Shown here: piece after piece, positions 19,826 through 29,436 of the stretch
Position numbering within the stretch: the first letter of the stretch is position 1
Layout: each line of letters opens with the position of its first letter
NCBI GenBank assembly: GCA_905181875.1
Contig: CAJIZH010000003.1
Location: 496,001 to 560,000, forward strand
Reading direction: 5' to 3'
Origin: Flavobacteriales bacterium UBA6770
GTDB taxonomy: Bacteria; Bacteroidota; Bacteroidia; Flavobacteriales_G; Salibacteraceae
DNA length: 64,000 nucleotides
Notes under the pieces: generated by a model
Seen by the model: the letters and a program-made list of their open reading frames with translations, nothing else
Databases searched by the model: none
What the model was told of the DNA's origin: nothing
Made by a program: the position numbers and the translations under genes

Positions 19826-21931
19826 ATGAAGTTGATTCGAATCATATCATTTCTTATTGCAATATTATCCATGCAACTTGCTTTTGGGCAAACTGAAAGG
19901 ACAACTGATGCATCTGAAGTAGCAATGACTATCAGTAACATTGGGATTTTCGGGAATGCATTCAAAGGAAGCTATCCTGATAATCCTTCCTGTAAATACC
20001 CAAGTAGTTCCGGAGTAGAGCATTTATTTGAAGCGGGTCTATGGATAGGATCAATTGTTCGTGGTTCTGCAAATGTTAGTAGCACAGCTTATGACAACTC
20101 TAAAGGGTTTTCTCCAGGAACTGGAGGATATGAATTTACTTCAAATGAAAATGCGGTAATAAAAGAGCGAAGTAGTCTATTTAATAGTAGGGTTTATAAT
20201 CCAACGGCGGTATCACATCAGGATTTTATAATGGATTTTTCTGAAAAAGATATAAAAATACCCGGTACTGAGCAGATTATTGTGGATCACATTCCTCTTG
20301 GATTAGATGTGCATTTAGAAACCTACAATTGGAATTATGCCTTCAGTAACTTTTTTGTCATTTTAAATTATACCATAACAAATGTTGGTGATGATATTCT
20401 AGATTCTATTTATGTCGGAATGTTTTCCAATGCAGTAGTTCGGAATATCAATGTTGCTCCTGCTGGTAGCGGCGGGTCTGCTTTTTTTAATAAAGGAGGC
20501 AATGGCTTTAATGACTCATTACATTTGGGCTATTGTTATGACAATACTGGAGATGTAGGCTTTACTGAAAGTTATTTTTCACATAAATTCTTGGGTGCTG
20601 AGTCAAAAGACATCTACTATCATCCTTCAATAAATCCAGCGTTTAATGCGCACTATAATGTTTGGCGCTGGGGAGACGCCTCATTACCATTACTATTCTC
20701 ACCGCGAGATGATGCAGCTAAATACCGTAAAATGACCTCCGGGCTAAACTGGAGAAATGAATGGTCAGCAGCCAACGATTCTAATAACCAGCATACAGGA
20801 ACCTATATTCATGAAACAATTAATGATCCGGGTAACCGTTCAGATTTAGTAAGTGTTGGACCTTTTGCAACATTAAATCCTGGAGAGTCTATTGATATAG
20901 CTTTTGCTATTGTTTGTGCCAAAAAGAATGAAGACGGAAATCCAAATGGAGACAATAGCGCCTTCCAACAACAAAATTTAATTTCCAATGCGCAGTGGGC
21001 CCAAACAGCATATTTAGGTGAAGACATTAATGGAGATGGATTACTTGATCCAACTGAGGATAGAAATCAAAATGGTAATCTAGATCGATACATTTTACCT
21101 TCTCCTCCTGATGCTCCAATAACTAAAATTGAAGCTAACGATGGTGAACTAAATATTTATTGGACTGCAAATTCAGAAAATAGTATTGACCCTATTAGTC
21201 TTAAAAAAGATTTTGCCGGTTATAGAGTTTACCTTTCGAGATTGGGGTTTGATGTAGCTGAAAAAATTGAGGCCACTGAATCATTAACTGAAGTTGGCGT
21301 TTACGATATATTAGGTGACAGTTTGTTTTTCGAAACTGGTTTTGATGAAATTAAGTTAGCTGAACCCATAACGTTTGAAGGTGATGAAAACTTATATCTG
21401 TACAAATATACCGTTAAGAATCTTCAAAATGGCTGGCAATATATCTGTGCCGTTTCAGCATTTGACACTGGTGATGAAACTAATAAATTAGAATCCTTAG
21501 AATCTGCGCCCCTTTCAAATAGTAATAGAGTTTTCATGGGTACGCCACCAAATGAAAACCCTAAGGAAAACCTTCCTTTTGCTTATCCAAACCCATATTA
21601 CTTAGAAGCTGCTTGGGAAGGATTCAGTACTCGACAAACAACTAAAAAATTAATTTTCGCCAACTTACCTGGAAAATGCATTATCAGCATATTCAATATG
21701 GCGGGAGATATAGTCGCTCAATTTGATCACGATGAAAACTACTCAGGAAATGATATTGATTGGTTCACGGAATTCTCAGATGACGAGTCTACTGTATTTT
21801 CAGGAGGTGAGCATGCTTGGGACCTAATTAGTAGTGAAGGACAGGCATTAGCAAGAGGTCTTTATATATTTTCAGTCAAAGATTTGAACTCGAACAAAAT
21901 TTACAAAGGAAAATTCACGCTTATCAAATAA
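19826..21931 (+). CDS. Secreted protein with Ca-binding-like loop and T9SS/FlgD-like C-terminus
   Basis: Signal peptide; DINGDGLLDPTEDRNQNGNLDRY; FAYPNPYYLEAAW...GLYIFSVKDLNSNKIYKGKFTLIK. Confidence 0.65.
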   Translation: MKLIRIISFLIAILSMQLAFGQTERTTDASEVAMTISNIGIFGNAFKGSYPDNPSCKYPSSSGVEHLFEAGLWIGSIVRGSANVSSTAYDNSKGFSPGTGGYEFTSNENAVIKERSSLFNSRVYNPTAVSHQDFIMDFSEKDIKIPGTEQIIVDHIPLGLDVHLETYNWNYAFSNFFVILNYTITNVGDDILDSIYVGMFSNAVVRNINVAPAGSGGSAFFNKGGNGFNDSLHLGYCYDNTGDVGFTESYFSHKFLGAESKDIYYHPSINPAFNAHYNVWRWGDASLPLLFSPRDDAAKYRKMTSGLNWRNEWSAANDSNNQHTGTYIHETINDPGNRSDLVSVGPFATLNPGESIDIAFAIVCAKKNEDGNPNGDNSAFQQQNLISNAQWAQTAYLGEDINGDGLLDPTEDRNQNGNLDRYILPSPPDAPITKIEANDGELNIYWTANSENSIDPISLKKDFAGYRVYLSRLGFDVAEKIEATESLTEVGVYDILGDSLFFETGFDEIKLAEPITFEGDENLYLYKYTVKNLQNGWQYICAVSAFDTGDETNKLESLESAPLSNSNRVFMGTPPNENPKENLPFAYPNPYYLEAAWEGFSTRQTTKKLIFANLPGKCIISIFNMAGDIVAQFDHDENYSGNDIDWFTEFSDDESTVFSGGEHAWDLISSEGQALARGLYIFSVKDLNSNKIYKGKFTLIK

Positions 21932-21946
21932 TTAATAACAATAACT

Positions 21947-24061
21947 ATGAAACATTTAATATTCTTATCTATTGGTCTATTGATCTTTGGGAGTTCCAAA
22001 GCGCAACTAGACACATTATCACTTGACTCAGCTCAATGGGTATCTTCTGCTAATCTTGGAAATTGCGATGACCTTTCTCGTTACGATGGTAAAAAAGTTG
22101 TTGTAGAAGGGATTTGTATTGTTGACGGTGCTCTTTACGGATCATCAAGTCACAATATTCATGTGTCAATGTCAAGTACTCCAAGTCCTTTTGGATCTAT
22201 CCGATTAAGACAAGGAGATCCTAATGCTCAATACAGTGTTAATATCCGTAACTTAAAACAAGGAGATTCTGTAAGAATCGTTGGTACTTTAAGCCAATAC
22301 CAAGGAGAAACTCAATTAGAACCAGAAACTACAAATGATGCTATTACTCTTTACAAAAGAAATGTAGCCATTGCTGATACTGTTTTAACCGTTGGAACAT
22401 TTAACGACGGTTCAAAAAACAACAACCTAGTAACTGGAGAGCAATGGGAAAGTTCATTTGTAACTTTCGAAGATGTTGATGTTGTCGAAGTAAGCCCTTT
22501 TTCTGGAAATAGAGTAAGCTTTACTGTTCAAGATAAAGCTGGAAACCAAATAAATATTGGCGATCATTTTACTGCTCAAAGAACTCCAGCATACACGCAC
22601 CCAGTAACTAACCAACCTGGAACATTCTCTGCGCCTACAATTGGAGACAATTTTAAAAGCATTTCTGGCTTGATTATTCACAGCAAAAACAACTGTGCAG
22701 GAGCAACTGGACGAGGTTATGAATTGCATCCTTTTGATGCTTCCCAATACGTTTATGGACCTTCAGCTCCAAAAATTTCTAATAAAAAACGCGATCAATT
22801 AGCTCCTACCGCTGTTCAAGCTGCAGTAATTACTGCTAATATCAGAGATCTGGACGGAACCATTACTGATGCTTCCGTATTTTATAACACAGGAACAGAT
22901 ATCAGTGATTTAAACTTTACTAAAATCGCCATGACAAAAGGAACTGGTGACAGTTATTCAGCTAGTATTCCTGCTCAAGCAAATGGAACTTTTGTGAGAT
23001 ATTACGTCACAGCAACTGATGACTCTTTAAATACCACCGCCATTCCTAATTCTAACCCTGCAGCTGCAAGTTTTGCTTACAGAGTAAGAGATAATGGTCT
23101 AACGATATATGATCTTCAATTTACACCTTTTCCAAATGGAAACTCAATCTTTGTAGGAAATGAAGTTACGGTTACTGGTGTTGTAACTGCTTCAGGCGCT
23201 GAGGGTGATTTATCAATAATCCACATTCAAGAAGAGAATGTAATTAGTGGGTGGTCAGGAATTGAACTTCAAAATGCAGGAACAACATTCGAAAGAGGTG
23301 ACAAATTAAGCGTTACTGGATCTGTTTTAGAGGATTTTGGCAAAACTGCCCTTTCTGTAACTAACGTTGCTAAGTCTGGAACTGGCACAATTGATCCATT
23401 ATTTTTAATTCCTGATAGTTTAGTTAGTTATTCTTTTGCAGGCAATGAGCGTTACGAAAGTGTTTTAATCGGATTACATAATCCTAATGGAAAACTTCAT
23501 GTTGTAGATACAAATGCTGATGATCCTTCAAGTTTTGCAGAATGGTTGGTAGGTCGCGATAAAAGTGATCCTGCCAATGGTGCTAGAATCCTAACTGGTA
23601 GAGAATTCGAATCTTCTACAGCGGTTTCTTATGTAAACTCAAGCTTTAGAGTTAAGACTCCATACCCAGGAGAAAAAATCATTGTTACGGATACTGTTCA
23701 AATGGATTCTGTTATTGGTATCTTAACTTACAGTTTCAGCAACATGAAATTATTACCTAGAGATAATGATGATTTTAAAAATATCAACTTGGCAGTAACT
23801 TCTATTAGAACTTACTCTAACGATATTAAAGTTTCAATTTTCCCAAATCCTTCTAACGATGTAGTTTTTGTAACAGCTAACGGAAACGAATATTCAGTTT
23901 CAATTATTGACTTGAGTGGAAAAGTTGTAGTGAACACCTCAATTAATGAAAGCTCCAATGCGGTAGACGTTTCTGAATTAGGGAATGGAGTTTATATTCT
24001 TTCGCTTTCTAGCGTACAGGGAGAAACTGTGGCACGAGAAAAAGTTATTATTAAGCATTAA
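21947..24061 (+). CDS. Secreted OB-fold-like protein with T9SS type A sorting domain
   Basis: Signal peptide; GKKVVVEGICIVDGALYG...LKQGDSVRIVGTLSQYQGETQL; C-terminal SIFPNPSNDVVFV...NGVYILSLSS. Confidence 0.72.
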   Translation: MKHLIFLSIGLLIFGSSKAQLDTLSLDSAQWVSSANLGNCDDLSRYDGKKVVVEGICIVDGALYGSSSHNIHVSMSSTPSPFGSIRLRQGDPNAQYSVNIRNLKQGDSVRIVGTLSQYQGETQLEPETTNDAITLYKRNVAIADTVLTVGTFNDGSKNNNLVTGEQWESSFVTFEDVDVVEVSPFSGNRVSFTVQDKAGNQINIGDHFTAQRTPAYTHPVTNQPGTFSAPTIGDNFKSISGLIIHSKNNCAGATGRGYELHPFDASQYVYGPSAPKISNKKRDQLAPTAVQAAVITANIRDLDGTITDASVFYNTGTDISDLNFTKIAMTKGTGDSYSASIPAQANGTFVRYYVTATDDSLNTTAIPNSNPAAASFAYRVRDNGLTIYDLQFTPFPNGNSIFVGNEVTVTGVVTASGAEGDLSIIHIQEENVISGWSGIELQNAGTTFERGDKLSVTGSVLEDFGKTALSVTNVAKSGTGTIDPLFLIPDSLVSYSFAGNERYESVLIGLHNPNGKLHVVDTNADDPSSFAEWLVGRDKSDPANGARILTGREFESSTAVSYVNSSFRVKTPYPGEKIIVTDTVQMDSVIGILTYSFSNMKLLPRDNDDFKNINLAVTSIRTYSNDIKVSIFPNPSNDVVFVTANGNEYSVSIIDLSGKVVVNTSINESSNAVDVSELGNGVYILSLSSVQGETVAREKVIIKH

Positions 24062-24065
24062 TCCT

Positions 24066-24102
24066 AAAAGCCCAAGCTATATAGCTTGGGCTTTTATTTT
24101 TT
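24066..24102 (+). terminator. Intrinsic terminator, perfect 15-bp hairpin with T tract
   Basis: AAAAGCCCAAGCTAT (24066-24080) / ATAGCTTGGGCTTTT (24081-24095), then ATTTTTT. Confidence 0.85.
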
Positions 24103-24105
24103 GAT

Positions 24106-25542
24106 TTGAAAAATTCACTGTTTATATATTCTTCATTATTCGTTTTGCTTCTTGTTGCGTGTGACAAAGGCGAAAAGAATGAAAATCAAGCACCTGAAAC
24201 TTTAATTGTTCCTAAAGCAATTAATCTATCTGGTGATCAACGTCTGAAATCGACCGTAAGGTTAGCTTGGTTTGGTGCAGATTTTGACGGATTTGTTAGT
24301 GGTTATGAATTTACACACGATCAAATAACATGGCACTATACAACCAAAACTGATAGCACTTTCGTATTTATAATAAATGAAGGACAAGACACTAACGACA
24401 TTAGTTTTTGGGTACGTTCTATTGATAATATGGGCCTTAAAGATTTAACTCCAGCCAAACTTACAGTACCAATAAAAAATACTCCACCAAACATTACGTT
24501 AAATAAAACACTTTCTACCAGCGATACTGCTTTGTTAGTTGCCACTTTATTCTGGGATGCAAATGATCCTGACGGAATTGAAAATCTGAAAGGGTTTCAA
24601 ATAAAATTGAATGATGGTGAGTGGTTTGATATCCCAAAAAAAGCAAATAACGTGTCTTTGACACCAGCTGACCCATCTGCTACAGGTGCAACAAATGCAA
24701 AAGTTTATTTGAGCGCAAGTGAAGAAATAGGAAGCCTCGTTGGACTCAAAATGAACGATACCAATTCAATTTATATTCGATCTTTTGATTTATCACAGAC
24801 TTATAGCGAATTAGATACGCTATCAGGTCTATTCTTCAAAGGAAAAAACTCAGATTTACTCGTTATTGGTGGTGATAGAGATCGAAACAGTTTTTACAAA
24901 CAGAGAATATCTAATGTTTATCCTGTCTATGATTATTTAGATTTTACTGCCAATGATGGAGCTGATCAACCTACTTTTTGGAATCCAACATTCACATTAA
25001 TGGCATTACAATATGAAAAGCTCTTTATATACTCAGACAAGACTACCTATCTTAATGATAATACAAAAAAAGTAAGTTTAATTCTTGAGGCCGCCGCAGA
25101 ATCAATTGAAGAGTATATTGCCGAAGGCGGAAAAGCATTCATTATAGGATACTTCAATAACCCTTTAGATAGCCAATCAAATGTTCTTCCCGTTTTAAAT
25201 ATTGAACGAATTGATAAAAACTCTAAAGGACTATTTCTAGATCAACTTCCAGATGCATTGAAATCACAAGAAACTGGATATCCTGATCTAGGAACAAATA
25301 AGTTTCCTGAAACAGCCTCTCCGTTTGAAAAAACCACAGATGTAATTTCAATTTATGAAGGGCAGTTTGATCAAAGTTCTCCTTATTCAGGGCCTAAAAC
25401 CTTGGGTATAAAAAAAGTAAATGAAAGCACTGGAAAAACTTTCCAAGTATATGTTGCCGCAAGTATGGCTGATATGAATTACGATTATTCAAAAGTTGAC
25501 TCATTGTTTCACCATGTTTTAAATGTAGAGTTTAACTGGTAG
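24106..25542 (+). CDS. Lipoprotein with fibronectin-like repeats, TTG start
   Basis: MKNSLFIYSSLFVLLLVAC lipobox; repeated DxDGFVSGYEF / DPDGIENLKGFQ modules. Confidence 0.65.
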   Translation: MKNSLFIYSSLFVLLLVACDKGEKNENQAPETLIVPKAINLSGDQRLKSTVRLAWFGADFDGFVSGYEFTHDQITWHYTTKTDSTFVFIINEGQDTNDISFWVRSIDNMGLKDLTPAKLTVPIKNTPPNITLNKTLSTSDTALLVATLFWDANDPDGIENLKGFQIKLNDGEWFDIPKKANNVSLTPADPSATGATNAKVYLSASEEIGSLVGLKMNDTNSIYIRSFDLSQTYSELDTLSGLFFKGKNSDLLVIGGDRDRNSFYKQRISNVYPVYDYLDFTANDGADQPTFWNPTFTLMALQYEKLFIYSDKTTYLNDNTKKVSLILEAAAESIEEYIAEGGKAFIIGYFNNPLDSQSNVLPVLNIERIDKNSKGLFLDQLPDALKSQETGYPDLGTNKFPETASPFEKTTDVISIYEGQFDQSSPYSGPKTLGIKKVNESTGKTFQVYVAASMADMNYDYSKVDSLFHHVLNVEFNW

Positions 25543-25543
25543 C

Positions 25544-28411
25544 ATGATGAAAAAACTCATTCTATATGGTTTGCTAACCCTTTTAGTTTTTGGCGGTTTT
25601 GCACAAAAAACAGCAACTCTAAAAGGAAAACTTATTGATGCATCAACTAAGGATGTACTTATTGGTGCTACTGTTCTAATCGTTGGGACCTATAATGGGG
25701 CTTCAGTTGATGTAGACGGAAACTTCATAATCAAAAACATAAAGCCTGGTGATTATACCATCAAGTTCACTTATATAGGCTACACGGACAAAGTATTTAA
25801 TGGTATTACACTCAAATCAGGAGAAATACGTGTACTAAATACCAGTCTAGCATTACGATCTACAGTTATGAATGAGGTTGTGATTATAGGAGAGAAAAAC
25901 TTAATTAACTTGGAAGATGCTGCTTCTGAAGTCAATATTTCCTCTGAGGACATCGAACAAATGGCAGTTCGAAATGTGCAAGAAATTATAAATATGCAAG
26001 CAGGAGTTAATCAAACTCCAGATGGAATTAACATCCGTGGCGGAAGGAACTATGAAACGCAATACCTAATTGATGGAATTAGTGCTCAAGATCCTCTTTC
26101 AGGAACTGGTTTTGGAGTAGGTGTACAAAGTTCTTCGGTGTCTGATGTTTCTTTAATAACCGGTGGAGCTGGAGCTGAATTTGGCGGTGGAGCTGCTGGA
26201 GTTATATCTACCAAGATTAAGGAAGGCGGGGAAAAATTTGAAATCGCTGGAAGTTGGCAACGTGACAATCTAGGTGATTGGGACATGGGAAATCCCGATA
26301 ATCCGATTGTGCAGAGTAGAGTTAATGATGGAACGGCATGGAATACTGATATTGTTGACTTAGCGTTAGGTGGTGCTGTACCTTTTACTAAAAAGAAATT
26401 AAGGTTTTTTACTAGTGCAAATATGTTTTTGAGCGATGACTATTATAGAGTCCAAGCTGACCAATTACACAGCTCAATACTTCCAGAAAACGATTCACTT
26501 TTCGCGCCTCGTCAGAACAACAAATATGCTAACACTATTAAATTGAGTTATGAGTTTAAACCAGGAACAAAAATCACTCTTACCAACCAACATAGTGTTG
26601 CAGTAAATCAAAATTCGAGAAGTTTACAAATCGTAGGTTTTGATGCTATTGTTAGTCCCGGCTTGCAATACAAATTTTCTGAAATCCCTGATAATGCAAA
26701 TACTTATACGCACCGATCAAATCTTACTGTTCTTAATTTCCAGCATTATATCAATAACAACTGGAACGTAAAGGTTTCAGGTGGCCGACTTTTCACTAAT
26801 CTTCGTTCTGATGCCAATGGCAGACCTTTTAGATCAGAAACTGTTGATCAGATATATGATGCACAATCCATTGTAACCGATCCTTTACAAACCTTCCAAC
26901 CTGATTCACCAGTAGTTTACATTCTTCCAGGAAACGGTCTCATAAATAATAACGGATTAGCACCGAGATGGCACGACCATTATGTTCAAGAATATACTGG
27001 AAAAGTAAGATTCAGCTACTACCCTAAAAACAAACATCACGAATTTGTATTTGGTTGGGAACATAAAGAGAAAGAATACCAATGGGCGGATGTTTTCAGA
27101 CCTTGGGTAGGCGCTCCAATTCAAATAAATGACACGCTTTCAACTCCATCAATTTCAGTTGGTTCTTCTAGTGAAATTTGGTTAGCAAATCCAACAGAAG
27201 GGGGCTTCTTTATAAGTGACAAAATCAGCTATAAAGGAATTACAGCGACCTTAGGAATGCGTTTTAATTATTGGGCTTATGGTAAACAATTGGATGCCGC
27301 TGTAAATAATCCTAACGTGCCGCTCCAAGAAACTTCTAGAATAGAATACAAAGATCGAAATACAAAACTTTTCGGTAAACAATATCAGTTCCGATTACTT
27401 CCAAAAATCAATGTTTCCTTTCCTGTAACTGATAATAATGTGTTGTACTTTAATTATGGCCACGCTATGCAAATGCCTCATCCTAGATTCATTTACGCCG
27501 GACTCGATCCTGATTATTTAGACCGCTCTCCTCTAGCTACGATTGGTAATCCTGTGATAAAACCAGAAAGTACTGTTAGTTATGAAATAGGACTTAAGTC
27601 TCAAATCACTAAAGATTTAGGCATAACATTCGCCGCATATAACAATGATAAATACGATTATATTGTTTCAGGAAATGCTTCAATTACCGATCAGACCGGG
27701 AAACTGGTTGATCGTAAAATCTATTACAATCAAGATTACGCTAGAATTGTTGGTGTTGAATTAGGCGTAACACAAAGAATTGCGAAATACTTTAGAATCT
27801 TCTTTAATGGATCCTTCCAAGCTGCAAGGGGTAAATCAAATACTGCCCGCGAGAGTGAATTACAAATTATCGAAAAGGGTTTTGTAGACAATACAAAAGA
27901 ACAACCCCTTACATGGGACCGCCCGTGGGATTTAAAATCGGGTGTTATTTTCTATTCAGATACAACTATGAATATCCCAAAAGCTTTTCATCGAATTAGA
28001 ATTTTCGTTGGAATGAATTATAAATCAGGATTCAGGTATACCCCTGTAGAATTAGCTGGAACCAATAATTTTGGGAGACCGCTATACCAATCAGTAAATA
28101 GTAAACCAAATTCAGAATTGGCAAAAGCTTGGTTCTGGACCGATATTAAAATCACCAAAGACTTTGCTTTAGGTAAAGACAAAAACCATGCGCTTTCTAT
28201 GAGTTTTGAAGTAAGAAACTTATTCAATAATCTTAATGCTCAAATTGTAAATCCTGTAACTGGGAATGCTTACAATGAAGGTGATGAAGTTCCTGAAACT
28301 TGGAGAGATCCAAAATACATTGATCCACAAGCAAGTGGAACACCGCCAAACAATCCAGCACGTTGGAAGCCTCCTACACAAGTTTTGTACGGTTTAGCAT
28401 TTAGGTTCTAA
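25544..28411 (+). CDS. TonB-dependent receptor with carboxypeptidase-regulatory-like N-terminus
   Basis: KLIDASTKDVLIGATVLIVGT...NFIIKNIKPGDYTIKFTYIGY, plug NIRGGRNYETQYLIDGIS, aromatic C-terminus FRF. Confidence 0.88.
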   Translation: MMKKLILYGLLTLLVFGGFAQKTATLKGKLIDASTKDVLIGATVLIVGTYNGASVDVDGNFIIKNIKPGDYTIKFTYIGYTDKVFNGITLKSGEIRVLNTSLALRSTVMNEVVIIGEKNLINLEDAASEVNISSEDIEQMAVRNVQEIINMQAGVNQTPDGINIRGGRNYETQYLIDGISAQDPLSGTGFGVGVQSSSVSDVSLITGGAGAEFGGGAAGVISTKIKEGGEKFEIAGSWQRDNLGDWDMGNPDNPIVQSRVNDGTAWNTDIVDLALGGAVPFTKKKLRFFTSANMFLSDDYYRVQADQLHSSILPENDSLFAPRQNNKYANTIKLSYEFKPGTKITLTNQHSVAVNQNSRSLQIVGFDAIVSPGLQYKFSEIPDNANTYTHRSNLTVLNFQHYINNNWNVKVSGGRLFTNLRSDANGRPFRSETVDQIYDAQSIVTDPLQTFQPDSPVVYILPGNGLINNNGLAPRWHDHYVQEYTGKVRFSYYPKNKHHEFVFGWEHKEKEYQWADVFRPWVGAPIQINDTLSTPSISVGSSSEIWLANPTEGGFFISDKISYKGITATLGMRFNYWAYGKQLDAAVNNPNVPLQETSRIEYKDRNTKLFGKQYQFRLLPKINVSFPVTDNNVLYFNYGHAMQMPHPRFIYAGLDPDYLDRSPLATIGNPVIKPESTVSYEIGLKSQITKDLGITFAAYNNDKYDYIVSGNASITDQTGKLVDRKIYYNQDYARIVGVELGVTQRIAKYFRIFFNGSFQAARGKSNTARESELQIIEKGFVDNTKEQPLTWDRPWDLKSGVIFYSDTTMNIPKAFHRIRIFVGMNYKSGFRYTPVELAGTNNFGRPLYQSVNSKPNSELAKAWFWTDIKITKDFALGKDKNHALSMSFEVRNLFNNLNAQIVNPVTGNAYNEGDEVPETWRDPKYIDPQASGTPPNNPARWKPPTQVLYGLAFRF

Positions 28412-29436
28412 TGAAAAAAAGCACCCTATATATCGCCCTTTTTGTTTTGTGTTCATTAAGCACGACGGCTCAGCTATTACCTAATTTAGGTGGTCAAAGA
28501 ACTGGTAGTTCTGCTCTTACCTTTTTAAAAAACGATGGCAGTGCTAGGTCTTTAGGAATGGCTTCAGCAAACCTTACTTTAAAAGGTGATGCTTCTACAG
28601 CATTCACAAACGTTGCTAATATCTCCAGCATTGAATCTTTTTCGCTTGGCATCTCAAATTACTTTGTAGGAGCAGGGATTAATCAATCTTTTCTCGCCGC
28701 AGTTCTTCCTTTTAAAGACAAAAACTCTACTTTTTCTTTAACCGTAAACAGTCTCTCATCTGGAAAGCAAGAAGTACGTACCGAATTTCAACCGAAGGGA
28801 ACTGGAGAATATTTCTACGTTGCAAATACTGCGGTAGGTCTAGGATATGCGTTAGAACTTTCTGACCAATTTGCTTTTGGTATAAAACTAAAGTACATAA
28901 ACGAACAATTAGCGCAATACCAAAACCATACTGTTGGAGCCGACCTCGGTTTTATTTACAATACTGATATCAAAGAATTGAGTTTTGCTGTTGGCGTAAC
29001 TAACTTTGGAGGAAATACCGCTCTAAATGGTGACCACCAAGAACTTAAATTCAACAACAACACTACTCCAACTCCTGAAAAATTTACAATTCCTACAGAA
29101 TTTAAAATAGGAATTAGCGTAGTTCCTTTGGATAAGAACGATCATAAAATCCTTACAGCTATCCAGCTAAATCATCCGAATGATAATAGTGAGAATGTAA
29201 GGATAGGTGGTGAATACAGCTACAAAAACTTATTATATGGACGATTAGGAATTATCCTTGGACGAAAAAATCAACGAATTCCAACCTTAGGTTTAGGAAT
29301 GAAAATGATTGTGAAAAATCACCCAGTAAGGATAAATTATGCATTCCTTCCAACCTCATTTGTAGGCTTGCAGCACTCATTGGGAATTAATTTCCAATTT
29401 TATAAAATGGAAGATAGATCAATAGAAAATGAATAA
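28411..29436 (+). CDS. PorV/PorQ family outer-membrane protein
   Basis: FLKNDGSARSLGMASANLTLKGDASTAFTNVANI N-terminal signature. Confidence 0.75.
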   Translation: MKKSTLYIALFVLCSLSTTAQLLPNLGGQRTGSSALTFLKNDGSARSLGMASANLTLKGDASTAFTNVANISSIESFSLGISNYFVGAGINQSFLAAVLPFKDKNSTFSLTVNSLSSGKQEVRTEFQPKGTGEYFYVANTAVGLGYALELSDQFAFGIKLKYINEQLAQYQNHTVGADLGFIYNTDIKELSFAVGVTNFGGNTALNGDHQELKFNNNTTPTPEKFTIPTEFKIGISVVPLDKNDHKILTAIQLNHPNDNSENVRIGGEYSYKNLLYGRLGIILGRKNQRIPTLGLGMKMIVKNHPVRINYAFLPTSFVGLQHSLGINFQFYKMEDRSIENE

